Assembly (NCBI GenBank): GCA_018609045.1
Contig: JABAYK010000071.1
Coordinates: forward strand, 1-53,893
Direction: 5' to 3'
DNA: 53,893 nt
Origin: Flavobacteriales bacterium
GTDB taxonomy: Bacteria > Bacteroidota > Bacteroidia > Flavobacteriales_G > Salibacteraceae
Part shown: one piece after another, positions 1 through 7,933 of the stretch
How the letters are laid out: each line of letters starts with the position of its first letter
How positions within the stretch are numbered: the first letter of the stretch is position 1
The notes under the pieces: generated by a model
Seen by the model: the letters and a program-made list of their open reading frames with translations, nothing else
Told to the model about the DNA's origin: nothing
Databases searched by the model: none
Position numbers and translations under genes: made by a program

Positions 1-747
1 TCCTAATGAAAAGATAATTACAAGTAAAGATGAAACTGTAGAGCCAACAGAAAGAAACTTCCATTTTGTAACGCCAATTGGCCCAAGAAAATAAATGAAG
101 GAGATAGAAAAATAGAAGAAAGCAAGGGTTATTATCCATCTTCCTATATCGAGAAACCAAAGTGTTAAGGTACCTGAAATCCAATTTTTATCCGTAATAA
201 AATCAATAATTAATTGAGAAAATATTATTAAAACAGAAGATATGATTAGTAGGAATAATAAAATAAACATCAATGAAATTGCAATGCCCCATTGCTGAAA
301 AAAGTTCCTTTTTTCTTTGGTTAAAACCGATTGGTTAAACATTTCTAACATGGTGTTTATACCATTGCTAGAAAATATTACCATCATAAAAAAACCGAAG
401 GATAATAAACTTCCTCGTTGATTCTTGGCTAAATCAATTATAGTCTCTTTAGATAATTCGTAGGCGCTTGTAGGTAATAATGAGTTTAGTTGATCGAGAA
501 TTAAAACATCAATATTTTCTATGGGTAAAAAGGGAATAAGAGAGAAAATAAAAATTATTGCAGGGAATAATGCCAAGAAAAAACTAAAAGCCATGGCCGA
601 AGCTCTAGATGGTAAAGCGCCATCAATCATGGCTCTGCCAAAAAAACGACCTACTTTATATATTGAAAGTCCTTCGAAGCCTGGTAATACGATTCTATTT
701 CCAAATTGAATTAATTTTTTCAGTAATGAAAAAGAAATAATTCGCAT
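1..747 (-). CDS. YihY/BrkB family inner-membrane protein (3' end outside window)
   Basis: The reverse strand reads from an ATG at 747 to the window edge without a stop (249 codons seen), so the C-terminus is missing. The N-terminal part contains SRASAMAFSFFLALFPAIIF, typical of the YihY/virulence factor BrkB family (once called RNase BN), followed by several long hydrophobic segments around residues 50-70, 110-125, 150-180 and 200-245. The family is a multi-pass inner-membrane protein of uncertain function; it is not a ribonuclease despite the old name. The start codon overlaps the nadC stop by one base (TAATG), so it is the last visible gene of a DUF4783-nadC-yihY operon. The family call is confident; the role is unknown. 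Confidence 0.85.
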   Translation of the reverse strand, partial: MRIISFSLLKKLIQFGNRIVLPGFEGLSIYKVGRFFGRAMIDGALPSRASAMAFSFFLALFPAIIFIFSLIPFLPIENIDVLILDQLNSLLPTSAYELSKETIIDLAKNQRGSLLSFGFFMMVIFSSNGINTMLEMFNQSVLTKEKRNFFQQWGIAISLMFILLFLLIISSVLIIFSQLIIDFITDKNWISGTLTLWFLDIGRWIITLAFFYFSISFIYFLGPIGVTKWKFLSVGSTVSSLLVIIFSLG

Positions 748-1595
748 TAAAATGTAGCTTTTAAACTTAAATCTAAACTTTTTATTTGGTGGGTTAAAGC
801 TCCAACCGAAATAAAATCAACGCCACATTCAGCATAAGACTTTATGGTTTTTAATGTTATTCCACCTGAAGATTCAGTTTCATATTTCCCATCAATTAAT
901 GCAACTGCTTTTAAAGTATCTTCTATGGTGAAGTTGTCTAGCATTATTCTGTTTCCTAAACCTGTACCCATTATTTCTTTTACTTCCTCAAGGTTTCGAG
1001 CCTCAATTTCAACTTTTAAACTGCGGTTAGTTTCTTTTAAATATTGGTAAGTTTTGTACAATGCTTCTGTTATTCCGCCGGCAAAATCGATATGATTATC
1101 CTTTATCATAATTAAATCATACAAACCAATTCTATGATTTTCTCCACCTCCAATTTTTACTGCAAGTTTTTCGAAGTAACGCAAACCCGGTGTTGTTTTT
1201 CTTGTGTCTAAAACCTTTGCATTTGTGTGGGCAATTATCGATGCATAAACATTTGTTTGAGTTGCAATGCCACTCATGCGTTGCATAAAATTTAAGGCTA
1301 ATCGCTCAGCTCTTAAAATATTTTGGGCATTTCCCTCAACACTAAAGGCAATATCACCAATATTTATTGAGTCTCCATTATTTAAGAATTGAGAGAATTT
1401 TATCGTTGGGTCTATTTTAGCAAAAACCAATTTTGCAATTTCAACGCCCGCTAATATTCCTTTTTCTTTTACCAATAATTTTGCTTGTCCTTTGGCATCA
1501 TTTGGAATACAACTTAGCGAGGTATGGTCGCCATCGCCTAAATCTTCTGTAATAGCTATATCAATTAATTCCTCTGCTTCTTTGGTCAGCATCAT
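747..1595 (-). CDS. nadC: Nicotinate-nucleotide pyrophosphorylase (carboxylating)
   Basis: This 282-residue protein makes nicotinate mononucleotide from quinolinate and PRPP, releasing CO2 and pyrophosphate, in de novo NAD synthesis. It matches the family in length and motifs: RAERLALNFMQRMSGIAT near residues 96-112, DTRKTTPGLR at 130-139 (PRPP/quinolinate-binding arginine and lysine), GGGENHR at 149-155 and KDNHI at 165-169. Two ATG codons stand in tandem at the start; the first overlaps the stop of the DUF4783 gene as ATGA, and the stop overlaps the yihY start. nadA and nadB are not in this window. The call is secure. Confidence 0.97.
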   Translation of the reverse strand: MMLTKEAEELIDIAITEDLGDGDHTSLSCIPNDAKGQAKLLVKEKGILAGVEIAKLVFAKIDPTIKFSQFLNNGDSINIGDIAFSVEGNAQNILRAERLALNFMQRMSGIATQTNVYASIIAHTNAKVLDTRKTTPGLRYFEKLAVKIGGGENHRIGLYDLIMIKDNHIDFAGGITEALYKTYQYLKETNRSLKVEIEARNLEEVKEIMGTGLGNRIMLDNFTIEDTLKAVALIDGKYETESSGGITLKTIKSYAECGVDFISVGALTHQIKSLDLSLKATF

Positions 1596-1957
1596 TTTTT
1601 CTCGATTATTAATTCTTCTATTATTTCGGTGGCATTTTTGGTGGTATAATAATATGTAATGGCATATTCACCTTCTTCGCAATAAAGCTCGCCCATGGCA
1701 TATTGCAATCCCGAATCAGACTCACCATTATGAATTACTCTAAAATTTTCTACTTCGCAAATCTCAAAAAGCTCTTTTAGTTTATTGGTAACTTCTAAGC
1801 TTGACGTTTGAGATTCTTCTCCCATCCAATTTAACCTAACTATGTTACCAAGGTATCTTGAAGACTCGAGATAATTTCCAGCTCTAAATGCATTTGAAAT
1901 TTGGGCGGTTCCGAAAAGTGGCAATGCGAGCGCGAAAACAAGGATTAACTTTTTCAT
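1592..1957 (-). CDS. DUF4783-like secreted small protein
   Basis: The protein has 121 residues with a clear signal peptide (lysines at 2-3, hydrophobic core, likely cleavage after GTAQ near residue 19). The mature part, about 100 residues, looks like the DUF4783 family, which in Bacteroidota often sits directly upstream of nadC as it does here. The family is thought to have an NTF2/lumazine-binding-like fold, but its function is unknown. It overlaps nadC by four bases and is the first gene of the operon; a good promoter lies about 20 bases upstream. The family assignment rests on sequence pattern and gene order, not on a search. Confidence 0.75.
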   Translation of the reverse strand: MKKLILVFALALPLFGTAQISNAFRAGNYLESSRYLGNIVRLNWMGEESQTSSLEVTNKLKELFEICEVENFRVIHNGESDSGLQYAMGELYCEEGEYAITYYYTTKNATEIIEELIIEKK

Positions 1958-1976
1958 ATTATAAATTATCGATTTG

Positions 1977-2004
1977 CAAATTTAAGTTTTAACTTATTGT
2001 GCAA
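1977..2004 (-). promoter_or_regulatory. Bacteroidota-type promoter for the DUF4783-nadC-yihY operon
   Basis: On the reverse strand a TTG at 2004-2002 is followed after 17 bases by TAAATTTG (1984-1977), an exact match to the Bacteroidota -7 element TAnnTTTG. The start codon at 1957 lies about 19 bases further on. The element sits in the short divergent gap shared with rlmH. Confidence 0.6.
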
Positions 2005-2014
2005 TTTTGAAGCC

Positions 2015-2485
2015 ATGAAAATAGAATTGTGGACCATAGGAAAATCTTTTTTTTCTTTTGTTGATGAAGGTGAAAAAGAGTTTACTAAGCGTATTTCGAA
2101 ATATATTCCTTTCGAGTCGAAGGTTTTTTATTTAAAAGTAAAAAGCAAAGACCCTTTTCAAATAAAAAAGGAAGAAGCAGAAAAAATATTGCAAAAGCTG
2201 CAACCAACCGATATTTTATGGCTTTTAGATGAAAACGGAATTTCATGTAATTCGAGAAAATTTGCCAAATTGTTGCAAAATCAATTATCTGTTGGTGTTT
2301 CAAAAAAACTTATTTTTTTGGTTGGAGGAGCTTATGGGTTTGATGACTCAATAAAAGAAAGAGCCAATCAATTGATTTCTCTTTCTCCTATGACATTTTC
2401 ACATCAATTGATAAGATTAATTTTCTTAGAACAGCTTTACAGGGCTTTTACTATAATCAACAATGAGCCCTACCACAACGATTAG
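2015..2485 (+). CDS. rlmH: 23S rRNA (pseudouridine-1915 N3)-methyltransferase RlmH
   Basis: RlmH is a SPOUT methyltransferase that methylates pseudouridine 1915 of 23S rRNA on assembled ribosomes. The 156-residue product starting at this ATG begins MKIELWTIGK; six more residues could be read upstream, but they fit no family member and the family length is about 155-157. Hallmarks are the SAM-binding loop FLVGGAYGFDDSI and the C-terminal segment SPMTFSHQLIRLIFLEQLYR with the final EPYHND, close to the usual YHNE/YHHE end. The last four bases overlap the converging epimerase pseudogene. The call is secure. Confidence 0.96.
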   Translation: MKIELWTIGKSFFSFVDEGEKEFTKRISKYIPFESKVFYLKVKSKDPFQIKKEEAEKILQKLQPTDILWLLDENGISCNSRKFAKLLQNQLSVGVSKKLIFLVGGAYGFDDSIKERANQLISLSPMTFSHQLIRLIFLEQLYRAFTIINNEPYHND

Positions 2486-3408
2486 CCAAAAACTCCCGAT
2501 TCAATTAATTTTTTTAACCCATCTTACAAAGGCAATAAATCTCTTTCTAATACCGATTTCATTTTGGTAATATCTGGTTGCCTTCTTGTCATATCTCCTT
2601 CTTTTAAAGGAGGTAAGAAAACAATTTTCGATTTTGAGTTGGTTAATTTTATAATAAGCTCTGCCAAATCTTTTATGGTAAACAAAATATCGTTTCCAAC
2701 ATTAATAACATCATTCACAAATAGATTTTGCTCAAATATTTTTATACAGGCTTCAATATTGTCATCAATAAAACAGAAAGTTCTTGTTTGGTTTCCGTCT
2801 CCATAAATAGTTATATCATGGTTGGATAATGCCGCTCTTAAAAATTTGGAAATAACAAAATCGGTGCTTTGTTTGGGTCCATAGGTATTGAAAAATCTAA
2901 ATATTGTGTAATCTAAATTAAACTCAACATGGTAACTCTTACAAAAGGCCTCTCCAACATTTTTAACTATAGCATAGGGTAATCTAGAATTAAGAGGTGT
3001 TGTATGCTCATTTTGAGGTAATTCAACAGGCTCGCCGTAAACCTCAGAAGAAGATGAGTAAAAAACTCTTTTTACTCCTGTATTTTTTTATAAATCGAGA
3101 ATGTTTTTTATTCCTTGAATATCATCTAAAACCATTACAGGGTTTGCTAAAGTTCTTTTAACACCCACCACTGCAGCATAATGAAAAACATAATCGAACC
3201 TGTAGGAGGTCATAATTGGCGATATGTCTTTATAGTTATTTACATCACACTTAATAAATTTAACATTTGGAGCTTTGGTAATTTTACGCTTGTTTCCAGT
3301 TAAAAAATTATCAACAAAAACGATATTGTAGTTTTTGTTTTTTGATAATACATCTGCCAACGAACTAGGAATAAACCCCGCGCCACCTGTAATTAAAATA
3401 TTACTCAT
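2482..3408 (-). pseudogene. Broken NAD-dependent epimerase/dehydratase (SDR), two in-frame stops
   Basis: One reading frame carries a complete extended short-chain dehydrogenase of about 308 codons, interrupted by TAA at 3088-3090 (codon 107) and TAA at 2524-2526 (codon 295). There is no frameshift. Before the first stop are the Rossmann motif GGAGFIP (residues 8-14, with proline where the third glycine is usual) and FHYAAVVGVKRT. After it the same frame gives KNTGVKRVFYSSSSEVYGEP, the YxxxK pair (Y145, K149), RFFNTYGPKQS, YGDGNQTRTFCFIDDN and NVGND. After the second stop it gives DGLKKLIESGVFG and then TAA at 2482. The original enzyme probably acted on a nucleotide sugar. The start overlaps the galE stop (TAATG), so both were one operon. 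Only a short N-terminal fragment would be translated. Confidence 0.85.
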
Positions 3409-4436
3409 TAAATTAAATTTGAATTATTCATCAATTCTTTTTCCCAATTCCAAGCATCTCGCATGGCATCGGTTAAAGTTTTTTCTGTTTTCCAGTTTAA
3501 TATTTGGTTGGCTTTGGTTGTATCAGCATAAACTGCCTCAACATCTCCCTCTCTTCGGGCAGTAATATTATATTTTATTTTTATTCCAGTAGCTTCTTCA
3601 AAGGCATTAACCATTTCTAAAACAGAAACACCAACCCCCATTCCAAGGTTGTAAACTTCAAACTTTTCTGAAATTTTATTATTTATCATTCTGTCTACTG
3701 CGCTAATGTGAGCCTTTGCCACATCTACAACATGAATATAGTCTCTAACACACGTACCATCCTTTGTATTCCAATCTCCGCCAAAAATTCTCAACTCATT
3801 TCTCAAACCTCTTGCAGTTTCGGTAATGTACGGCACTAAGTGATGTGGTGGTCCATCTTGAAACTCTCCAATTATAGATGACTCATGAGCACCAATTGGG
3901 TTAAAGTATCTCAACGAAATAACTTCAATATCATTTGCAAGTGCAGTGTCTTTTAAAATGTCTTCGCACATTTTTTTTGTATTTCCATAAGGCGACACAG
4001 CAGGTTGAATAGGTGCATGCTCGTTAACAGGTAAATCTTCAGGATTGCCATAAACTGTGCAAGAAGATGAAAATACCAATGGTTTAATCTTAAATTGAAG
4101 CATAACCTCAAGTAAGTTTAAGGTAGAAATAATATTGTTATGGTAATATTTTAGTGGGTTTGTAACAGATTCGTTAACAATTAAATAGGCAGCAAAATGA
4201 ATTACACCTTTAATATCAGGATATTTTTCGAAAAGTTGTATCATTTCATTTTTGTTGCACATTTCAACTTGCTCAAAAATTATTGGTTTACCAACTATTT
4301 TTTCAATTCGTTCTTTTACTTCGATTTCAGACTCAGATAAGTTATCGATTACTATTGGTGTAAATCCTGCGTTAATAAGCTCAACAACAGTGTGGGAGCC
4401 AATATATCCTAATCCGCCAGTTACTAATATTTTCAT
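3408..4436 (-). CDS. galE: UDP-glucose 4-epimerase
   Basis: This 342-residue extended SDR enzyme interconverts UDP-glucose and UDP-galactose (possibly also the N-acetyl forms) and supplies precursors for surface glycans. Visible motifs are the NAD-binding GGLGYIGSH (residues 7-15), DNLS at 31-34, HFAAYLIVNES at 80-90, SSSCTVYGNP at 123-132, the catalytic pair Y150/K154, RYFNPIGAHESS, and TKDGTCVRDYIHVVDVAKAH, which is characteristic of GalE. Length and motifs match bacterial GalE throughout. It is followed by the decayed SDR gene through a one-base overlap, and a TAnnTTTG box lies 18 bases upstream. Confidence 0.95.
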   Translation of the reverse strand: MKILVTGGLGYIGSHTVVELINAGFTPIVIDNLSESEIEVKERIEKIVGKPIIFEQVEMCNKNEMIQLFEKYPDIKGVIHFAAYLIVNESVTNPLKYYHNNIISTLNLLEVMLQFKIKPLVFSSSCTVYGNPEDLPVNEHAPIQPAVSPYGNTKKMCEDILKDTALANDIEVISLRYFNPIGAHESSIIGEFQDGPPHHLVPYITETARGLRNELRIFGGDWNTKDGTCVRDYIHVVDVAKAHISAVDRMINNKISEKFEVYNLGMGVGVSVLEMVNAFEEATGIKIKYNITARREGDVEAVYADTTKANQILNWKTEKTLTDAMRDAWNWEKELMNNSNLI

Positions 4437-4453
4437 TTTAAAAAATTGAAAAA

Positions 4454-4461
4454 CAAATCTA
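4454..4461 (-). promoter_or_regulatory. -7 promoter element for galE
   Basis: The reverse strand carries TAGATTTG, an exact TAnnTTTG match, ending 18 bases before the galE ATG. No convincing -33 TTTG was found at the usual distance, so support is moderate. Confidence 0.45.
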
Positions 4462-4532
4462 AATAAACAGCTTGCTAAAAAACATGATAAAGTTTACCCG
4501 ATAACGATGTTATTGCTTTTTTTGTAGAATAA

Positions 4533-5294
4533 ATGAAAAAGTCAGTTTATTATTTTGGTACAAAAGAAATTGGGGCAGCTTGTCTTCAGTTTCTAATTGA
4601 TGCTTTTTCTAATGAAGAATTAGAAATAAAAGCTGTATTTACCAATAATAGAAGTTTAGGGGGCTCAAATAAATCTGTTCAGGATATTGCTCGTGAAAAC
4701 TCAATTCCTGTTTTCCAAGACTTAAAATCCCTAGAAAATTTAGAAACCGCTGATTTTATTATTTCTGTTCAGTACCATCAAATATTAAAAGAAAACCATA
4801 TCGCTAAAGCCGAAGAGTTAGCCATTAATTTACATATGGCTCCATTGCCGGAGTATAGAGGGTGTAACCAGTTTTCGTTTGCTATTGTTGATGGAGCTAA
4901 AGTTTTTGGTACTACAATTCATAAATTGATAAGGGGAACCGATGCTGGACCGATAATAGTAGAAGATAGGTTTGAAATTCCAAATGAAATTTTTGTAAAA
5001 GATTTGTATGAGATTACTTACAAGAAAAGTATTGAGTTGTTTAAAAGTAGCATTTCAGATATTTTTAATGGGAATTACGATTTAGTTCCGCAAGAAAAGC
5101 TTGAAAATTCTAGAGGTTGCTCTCTGCATTTTAGAAAAGAAATTGAAACCTTAAAAGTTATTGATGATAATTGGCCAAGTGAAAAGAAACGTCGGTATTT
5201 TAGAGCCACTTATTTTCCACCTTTTGATCAACCAAAACTTTTGAAAAACGGAGAAATAATTCAATTAACTCCTGAAAATTACAATCAGCTTTAA
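4533..5294 (+). CDS. Formyltransferase-family protein (possible sugar N-formyltransferase)
   Basis: The 253-residue protein has the formyltransferase fold seen in Met-tRNA and sugar N-formyltransferases, which use 10-formyl-tetrahydrofolate. The catalytic triad is visible: N99 and H101 in NLHMAPLPEYRGCNQFSFAI and D137 in RGTDAGPIIV. The N-terminus YYFGTKEIGAACLQFLIDAF matches the family's first strand and helix. It is too short for Met-tRNA formyltransferase (about 310 residues) and lacks that enzyme's C-terminal domain. It is translationally coupled (TAATG) to a glycosyltransferase, so formylation of an amino sugar in a surface glycan is a reasonable inference. The exact substrate cannot be read from the sequence. 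Confidence 0.75.
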   Translation: MKKSVYYFGTKEIGAACLQFLIDAFSNEELEIKAVFTNNRSLGGSNKSVQDIARENSIPVFQDLKSLENLETADFIISVQYHQILKENHIAKAEELAINLHMAPLPEYRGCNQFSFAIVDGAKVFGTTIHKLIRGTDAGPIIVEDRFEIPNEIFVKDLYEITYKKSIELFKSSISDIFNGNYDLVPQEKLENSRGCSLHFRKEIETLKVIDDNWPSEKKRRYFRATYFPPFDQPKLLKNGEIIQLTPENYNQL

Positions 5295-6382
5295 TGAAAA
5301 TTATTTTTACCGTAACCACAGATTTAAGCTATGATCAGCGCATGGGTCGAATTTGTTCTGCTTTGGCAGAAGCAGGTTTTGAAATTGAATTGGTAGGTAG
5401 AAAAAGAAAAATATCTAAGGCATTAAAGCAAAAAAAATACAAGCAAACTAGGTTATTTTGTTGGTTCGACAAAGGCAAAGCATTTTACATAGAATACAAC
5501 CTTAGACTTTTTGTTTATTTACTTTTTTCAAAAACCGATGTTTTTGGGGCCATCGATTTAGATACTGCTTTACCAAACTTGTGGGCTTCGAAATTAAAAG
5601 GCAAAAAGTTGGTTTACGATGCCCACGAATATTTTAGTGAGTTAGAAGAAGTGGTTTCAAGGCCAAAAATTAAAAAAGCATGGAAAGCCATTGAAAGATA
5701 TTTTGTTCCTAAAGTTGATGCCGCATACACAATTTCTAACGGCTACAAAAAGCTGTTTGAAGATGAATACCCTATAAATTTTGAAATAATTAGAAATGTA
5801 GGAGAGGTAAACAAAAACGAAAGAGTTGTTCCATCAGAACCAATAATTTTATACCAAGGAGCAGTAAATTATGGCAGAGGTTTAGAGCAAACCATAGAAG
5901 CCATGCAAAATATAAATGCAAAGCTTTTAATTTGTGGCAAAGGAGATGTTTTTGATATTCTACAGGTATTGGCTAAAAAGTATGGAGTCGAAAATAAAGT
6001 TGAATTTAAAGGCTTTGTTTCTCCTAAAGATTTAAGGAAAATTACACCTACAGCAACCATAGGTTTAACCTTATTTACAGACGAAGGCTTGTCAAATAGG
6101 CATTCACTTTGCAATAGATTTTTTGATTACTACCTAGCAGGAATTCCTCAGCTAGCTGTTGGATATCCTGAGTATTTAAAATTCAACGAAGAGTTTGAAG
6201 TTGCAAAAATTGTAAACAGGGTTGACCCAAATGAAATTGCCAATGGGTTAAATGAACTTTTGAACAATAAAGAATTATACAAAAAGCTAGAAGTAAATTG
6301 CCAAAAAGCCCGAGAAGCTCATAATTGGGCAAATGAAAAAATCAAGTTAGTTAAAATCTATTCTAACCTATTTTCTAATTGA
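5294..6382 (+). CDS. Glycosyltransferase, GT4-like (GT-B fold)
   Basis: The 362-residue protein has two Rossmann-like halves. The N-terminal half contains VTTDLSYDQRMGRICSALAE and VYDAHEYFSE, as in GT4 family enzymes; the C-terminal half contains LYQGAVNYGRGLEQTIEAM, LLICGKGD, VEFKGFVSP and a donor-binding region NRFFDYYLAGIPQLAVGYPE. It probably adds a sugar from a nucleotide-sugar donor to a growing glycan on the cytoplasmic side of the membrane. The start overlaps the formyltransferase stop by one base, so the two are likely co-expressed in proportion. Donor and acceptor are unknown. Confidence 0.82.
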   Translation: MKIIFTVTTDLSYDQRMGRICSALAEAGFEIELVGRKRKISKALKQKKYKQTRLFCWFDKGKAFYIEYNLRLFVYLLFSKTDVFGAIDLDTALPNLWASKLKGKKLVYDAHEYFSELEEVVSRPKIKKAWKAIERYFVPKVDAAYTISNGYKKLFEDEYPINFEIIRNVGEVNKNERVVPSEPIILYQGAVNYGRGLEQTIEAMQNINAKLLICGKGDVFDILQVLAKKYGVENKVEFKGFVSPKDLRKITPTATIGLTLFTDEGLSNRHSLCNRFFDYYLAGIPQLAVGYPEYLKFNEEFEVAKIVNRVDPNEIANGLNELLNNKELYKKLEVNCQKAREAHNWANEKIKLVKIYSNLFSN

Positions 6383-6417
6383 AGTAAATATCAGGTTTTA
6401 AAATTCTGCCAACAATT

Positions 6418-7191
6418 TTACCACCAAGGCAAAGGAAATTTTAAATCTGCAGCACTATTTATAATTAGGTCGGGCTGAAAGGCATATTTGTTCAAATTTT
6501 CTTTGTCGAAAACTCCACTTAAGGTTAAAATTGTTTTGTAGCCCATAACAACTCCTCCATGAATATCGGTCTCCATGGTATCTCCAATAACCGTTGTACC
6601 TGCAGTTTCAAGGCCTATAAACTTTCTTGCCGAACGCATCATAACAGGGCTAGGTTTACCTACCACAAAACCTTCTAAGCCTGTTGCTTCTTCAATCATG
6701 GCAGAGGTTGCTGCAATACCTAAATTATTCCATCCTTTCTTTTTTGGAGAAGGGTCTCTATTTGTAATTATAAGTTTTGCTCCTTCCAAAATCATATCTA
6801 CAGCACGCTGAACCATTTCTAGCGTAAAGTTTCTTCCTTCACCTAAAACCACAAAGTCAGGATCGCTGTCTACCATAACCAAGTCGTTATCTAATAAACT
6901 TTGAATTAGGCCACCTTCTCCAAGTACATAAACAGAAGCTGCTGGTTTTTGCGATGCAATAAATTGACCTGTTGCTCGTGCACTTGTATAAACGTGATTT
7001 TCAGTAACCTTTATACCCATTCGTTTAAGTTTATTCAAAACTTCACGAGGAGTTCTTTGGCTATTGTTAGTCATAAAAGTAAAGGGAATATCACTTTTTA
7101 TGAGGTTATTGATAAATACATCTGCTCCTGGTATTAATTTATCTCCTCCATAAATAACACCGTCCATATCGATTAAAAGCCCTTGCTTCAT
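6418..7191 (-). CDS. HAD-IIA family phosphatase (NagD-like)
   Basis: The 257-residue protein is a HAD-superfamily hydrolase of the NagD/PGP subgroup, which dephosphorylates small phosphorylated sugars or nucleotides. Motif I is DMDGV with nucleophile D8 and acid D10, motif II is MTNNSQRTP (40-48), the motif III lysine lies in VGKPSP (K179), and motif IV is GDTMETDIHG (203-212). The large cap domain between motifs II and III is of the C2 type. It starts four bases after the methyltransferase gene in the ftsE-led operon. The natural substrate is unknown; a sugar phosphate is plausible from context. Confidence 0.88.
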   Translation of the reverse strand: MKQGLLIDMDGVIYGGDKLIPGADVFINNLIKSDIPFTFMTNNSQRTPREVLNKLKRMGIKVTENHVYTSARATGQFIASQKPAASVYVLGEGGLIQSLLDNDLVMVDSDPDFVVLGEGRNFTLEMVQRAVDMILEGAKLIITNRDPSPKKKGWNNLGIAATSAMIEEATGLEGFVVGKPSPVMMRSARKFIGLETAGTTVIGDTMETDIHGGVVMGYKTILTLSGVFDKENLNKYAFQPDLIINSAADLKFPLPWW

Positions 7192-7195
7192 TTTT

Positions 7196-7933
7196 TTATT
7201 TTCTTACCTCAATTATTGTTTCTTCTTCGTTTAAACCAAAAAAATCAAATTTTAGTTCAAGCGTTTTTATTTTTATAGGGTTTACCTTAAACCCTACATT
7301 TTTTAATCTGCCACAAAAGTCCTCTAAATTATACCATCTTAAATGATCCTCTTGTCCAAATTTTTCTAACCTAATTTTTGGATCTTTTTCATTTGGGTCT
7401 TCTACAGTTGGCCCATTTTTAAAAGGAACTTGAAATAACCCCATACCATTAGGTTTCATTATTCTGTAAAGCTCTTCCATCGACTTTTTATCATCAGGAA
7501 CATGTTCTAAAACATGGTAACAAATAATAATGTCAAAAAAATCATTTTCGATACTCATATTTTGAATATCGAAATGGTAGGGGGTAAGGCTACCTAAATA
7601 GTCAGAGGCATAATAGTGAGAATTTAATCTTTGGGTTAAGCCTTTTTGCAATTCTCTGTGAGGAGAAAAATGCAAAACTTTTTGTGTAGTTAAATTTAAC
7701 TCATTAAGTTTTAATTTTAATAACCTTGTTCTAGGTAAAGAACCACAATTCGGGCATAATAAACCTGTTTCTGCCTTTACAAAAGTTGATATTTTTTTTT
7801 CGCATACTGGGCATAAATGATTATTGCCTTTATATTTAATTGAATAAATAACTTTTCTAAAAAAAGCTTCGTTAGCGTAAATTACCTTTTTGGGCAAAAG
7901 GGCAAACAATATGTTTTTTAATAATTTATACAC
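7196..7933 (-). CDS. Class I SAM methyltransferase with N-terminal zinc ribbon
   Basis: The 245-residue protein begins with a short region holding two CxxC knuckles (C41/C44 in LCPVC and C60/C63 in LCPNCG), which should bind one zinc. A Methyltransf_11-type domain follows: LHFSPHRELQKGL in place of the usual glycine-rich motif I, YASDYLG, then the post-motif segment IIICYHVLEHVPDDKKSMEEL and RIMKPNGMGLFQVPF. The start lies within the 3' end of the GT2 gene (8-base overlap), so coupled translation is likely. The context suggests methylation of a glycan or glycolipid; the substrate is unknown. Confidence 0.75.
   Translation of the reverse strand: MYKLLKNILFALLPKKVIYANEAFFRKVIYSIKYKGNNHLCPVCEKKISTFVKAETGLLCPNCGSLPRTRLLKLKLNELNLTTQKVLHFSPHRELQKGLTQRLNSHYYASDYLGSLTPYHFDIQNMSIENDFFDIIICYHVLEHVPDDKKSMEELYRIMKPNGMGLFQVPFKNGPTVEDPNEKDPKIRLEKFGQEDHLRWYNLEDFCGRLKNVGFKVNPIKIKTLELKFDFFGLNEEETIIEVRK

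Noticed and set aside
521..709. Small lysine-rich frame at the left edge
   Set aside because: It is antisense to the YihY-family gene, which has clear family motifs on the other strand.
844..1050. Open frame antisense to nadC
   Set aside because: It is a shadow of the conserved nadC frame and resembles no family.
2564..2806. Open frame of 80 codons antisense to the SDR pseudogene
   Set aside because: It is the mirror of a real coding frame, with no signal, domain or initiation context.
2482..3408. Frameshift or sequencing-length error in the SDR gene
   Set aside because: Both interruptions are in-frame TAA codons and the frame is unchanged on each side, so an insertion or deletion cannot explain them.
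2482..3408. Genome-wide reassignment of TAA as a sense codon
   Set aside because: TAA ends many intact genes here at the expected family length, including nadC, galE, zapA and rny.
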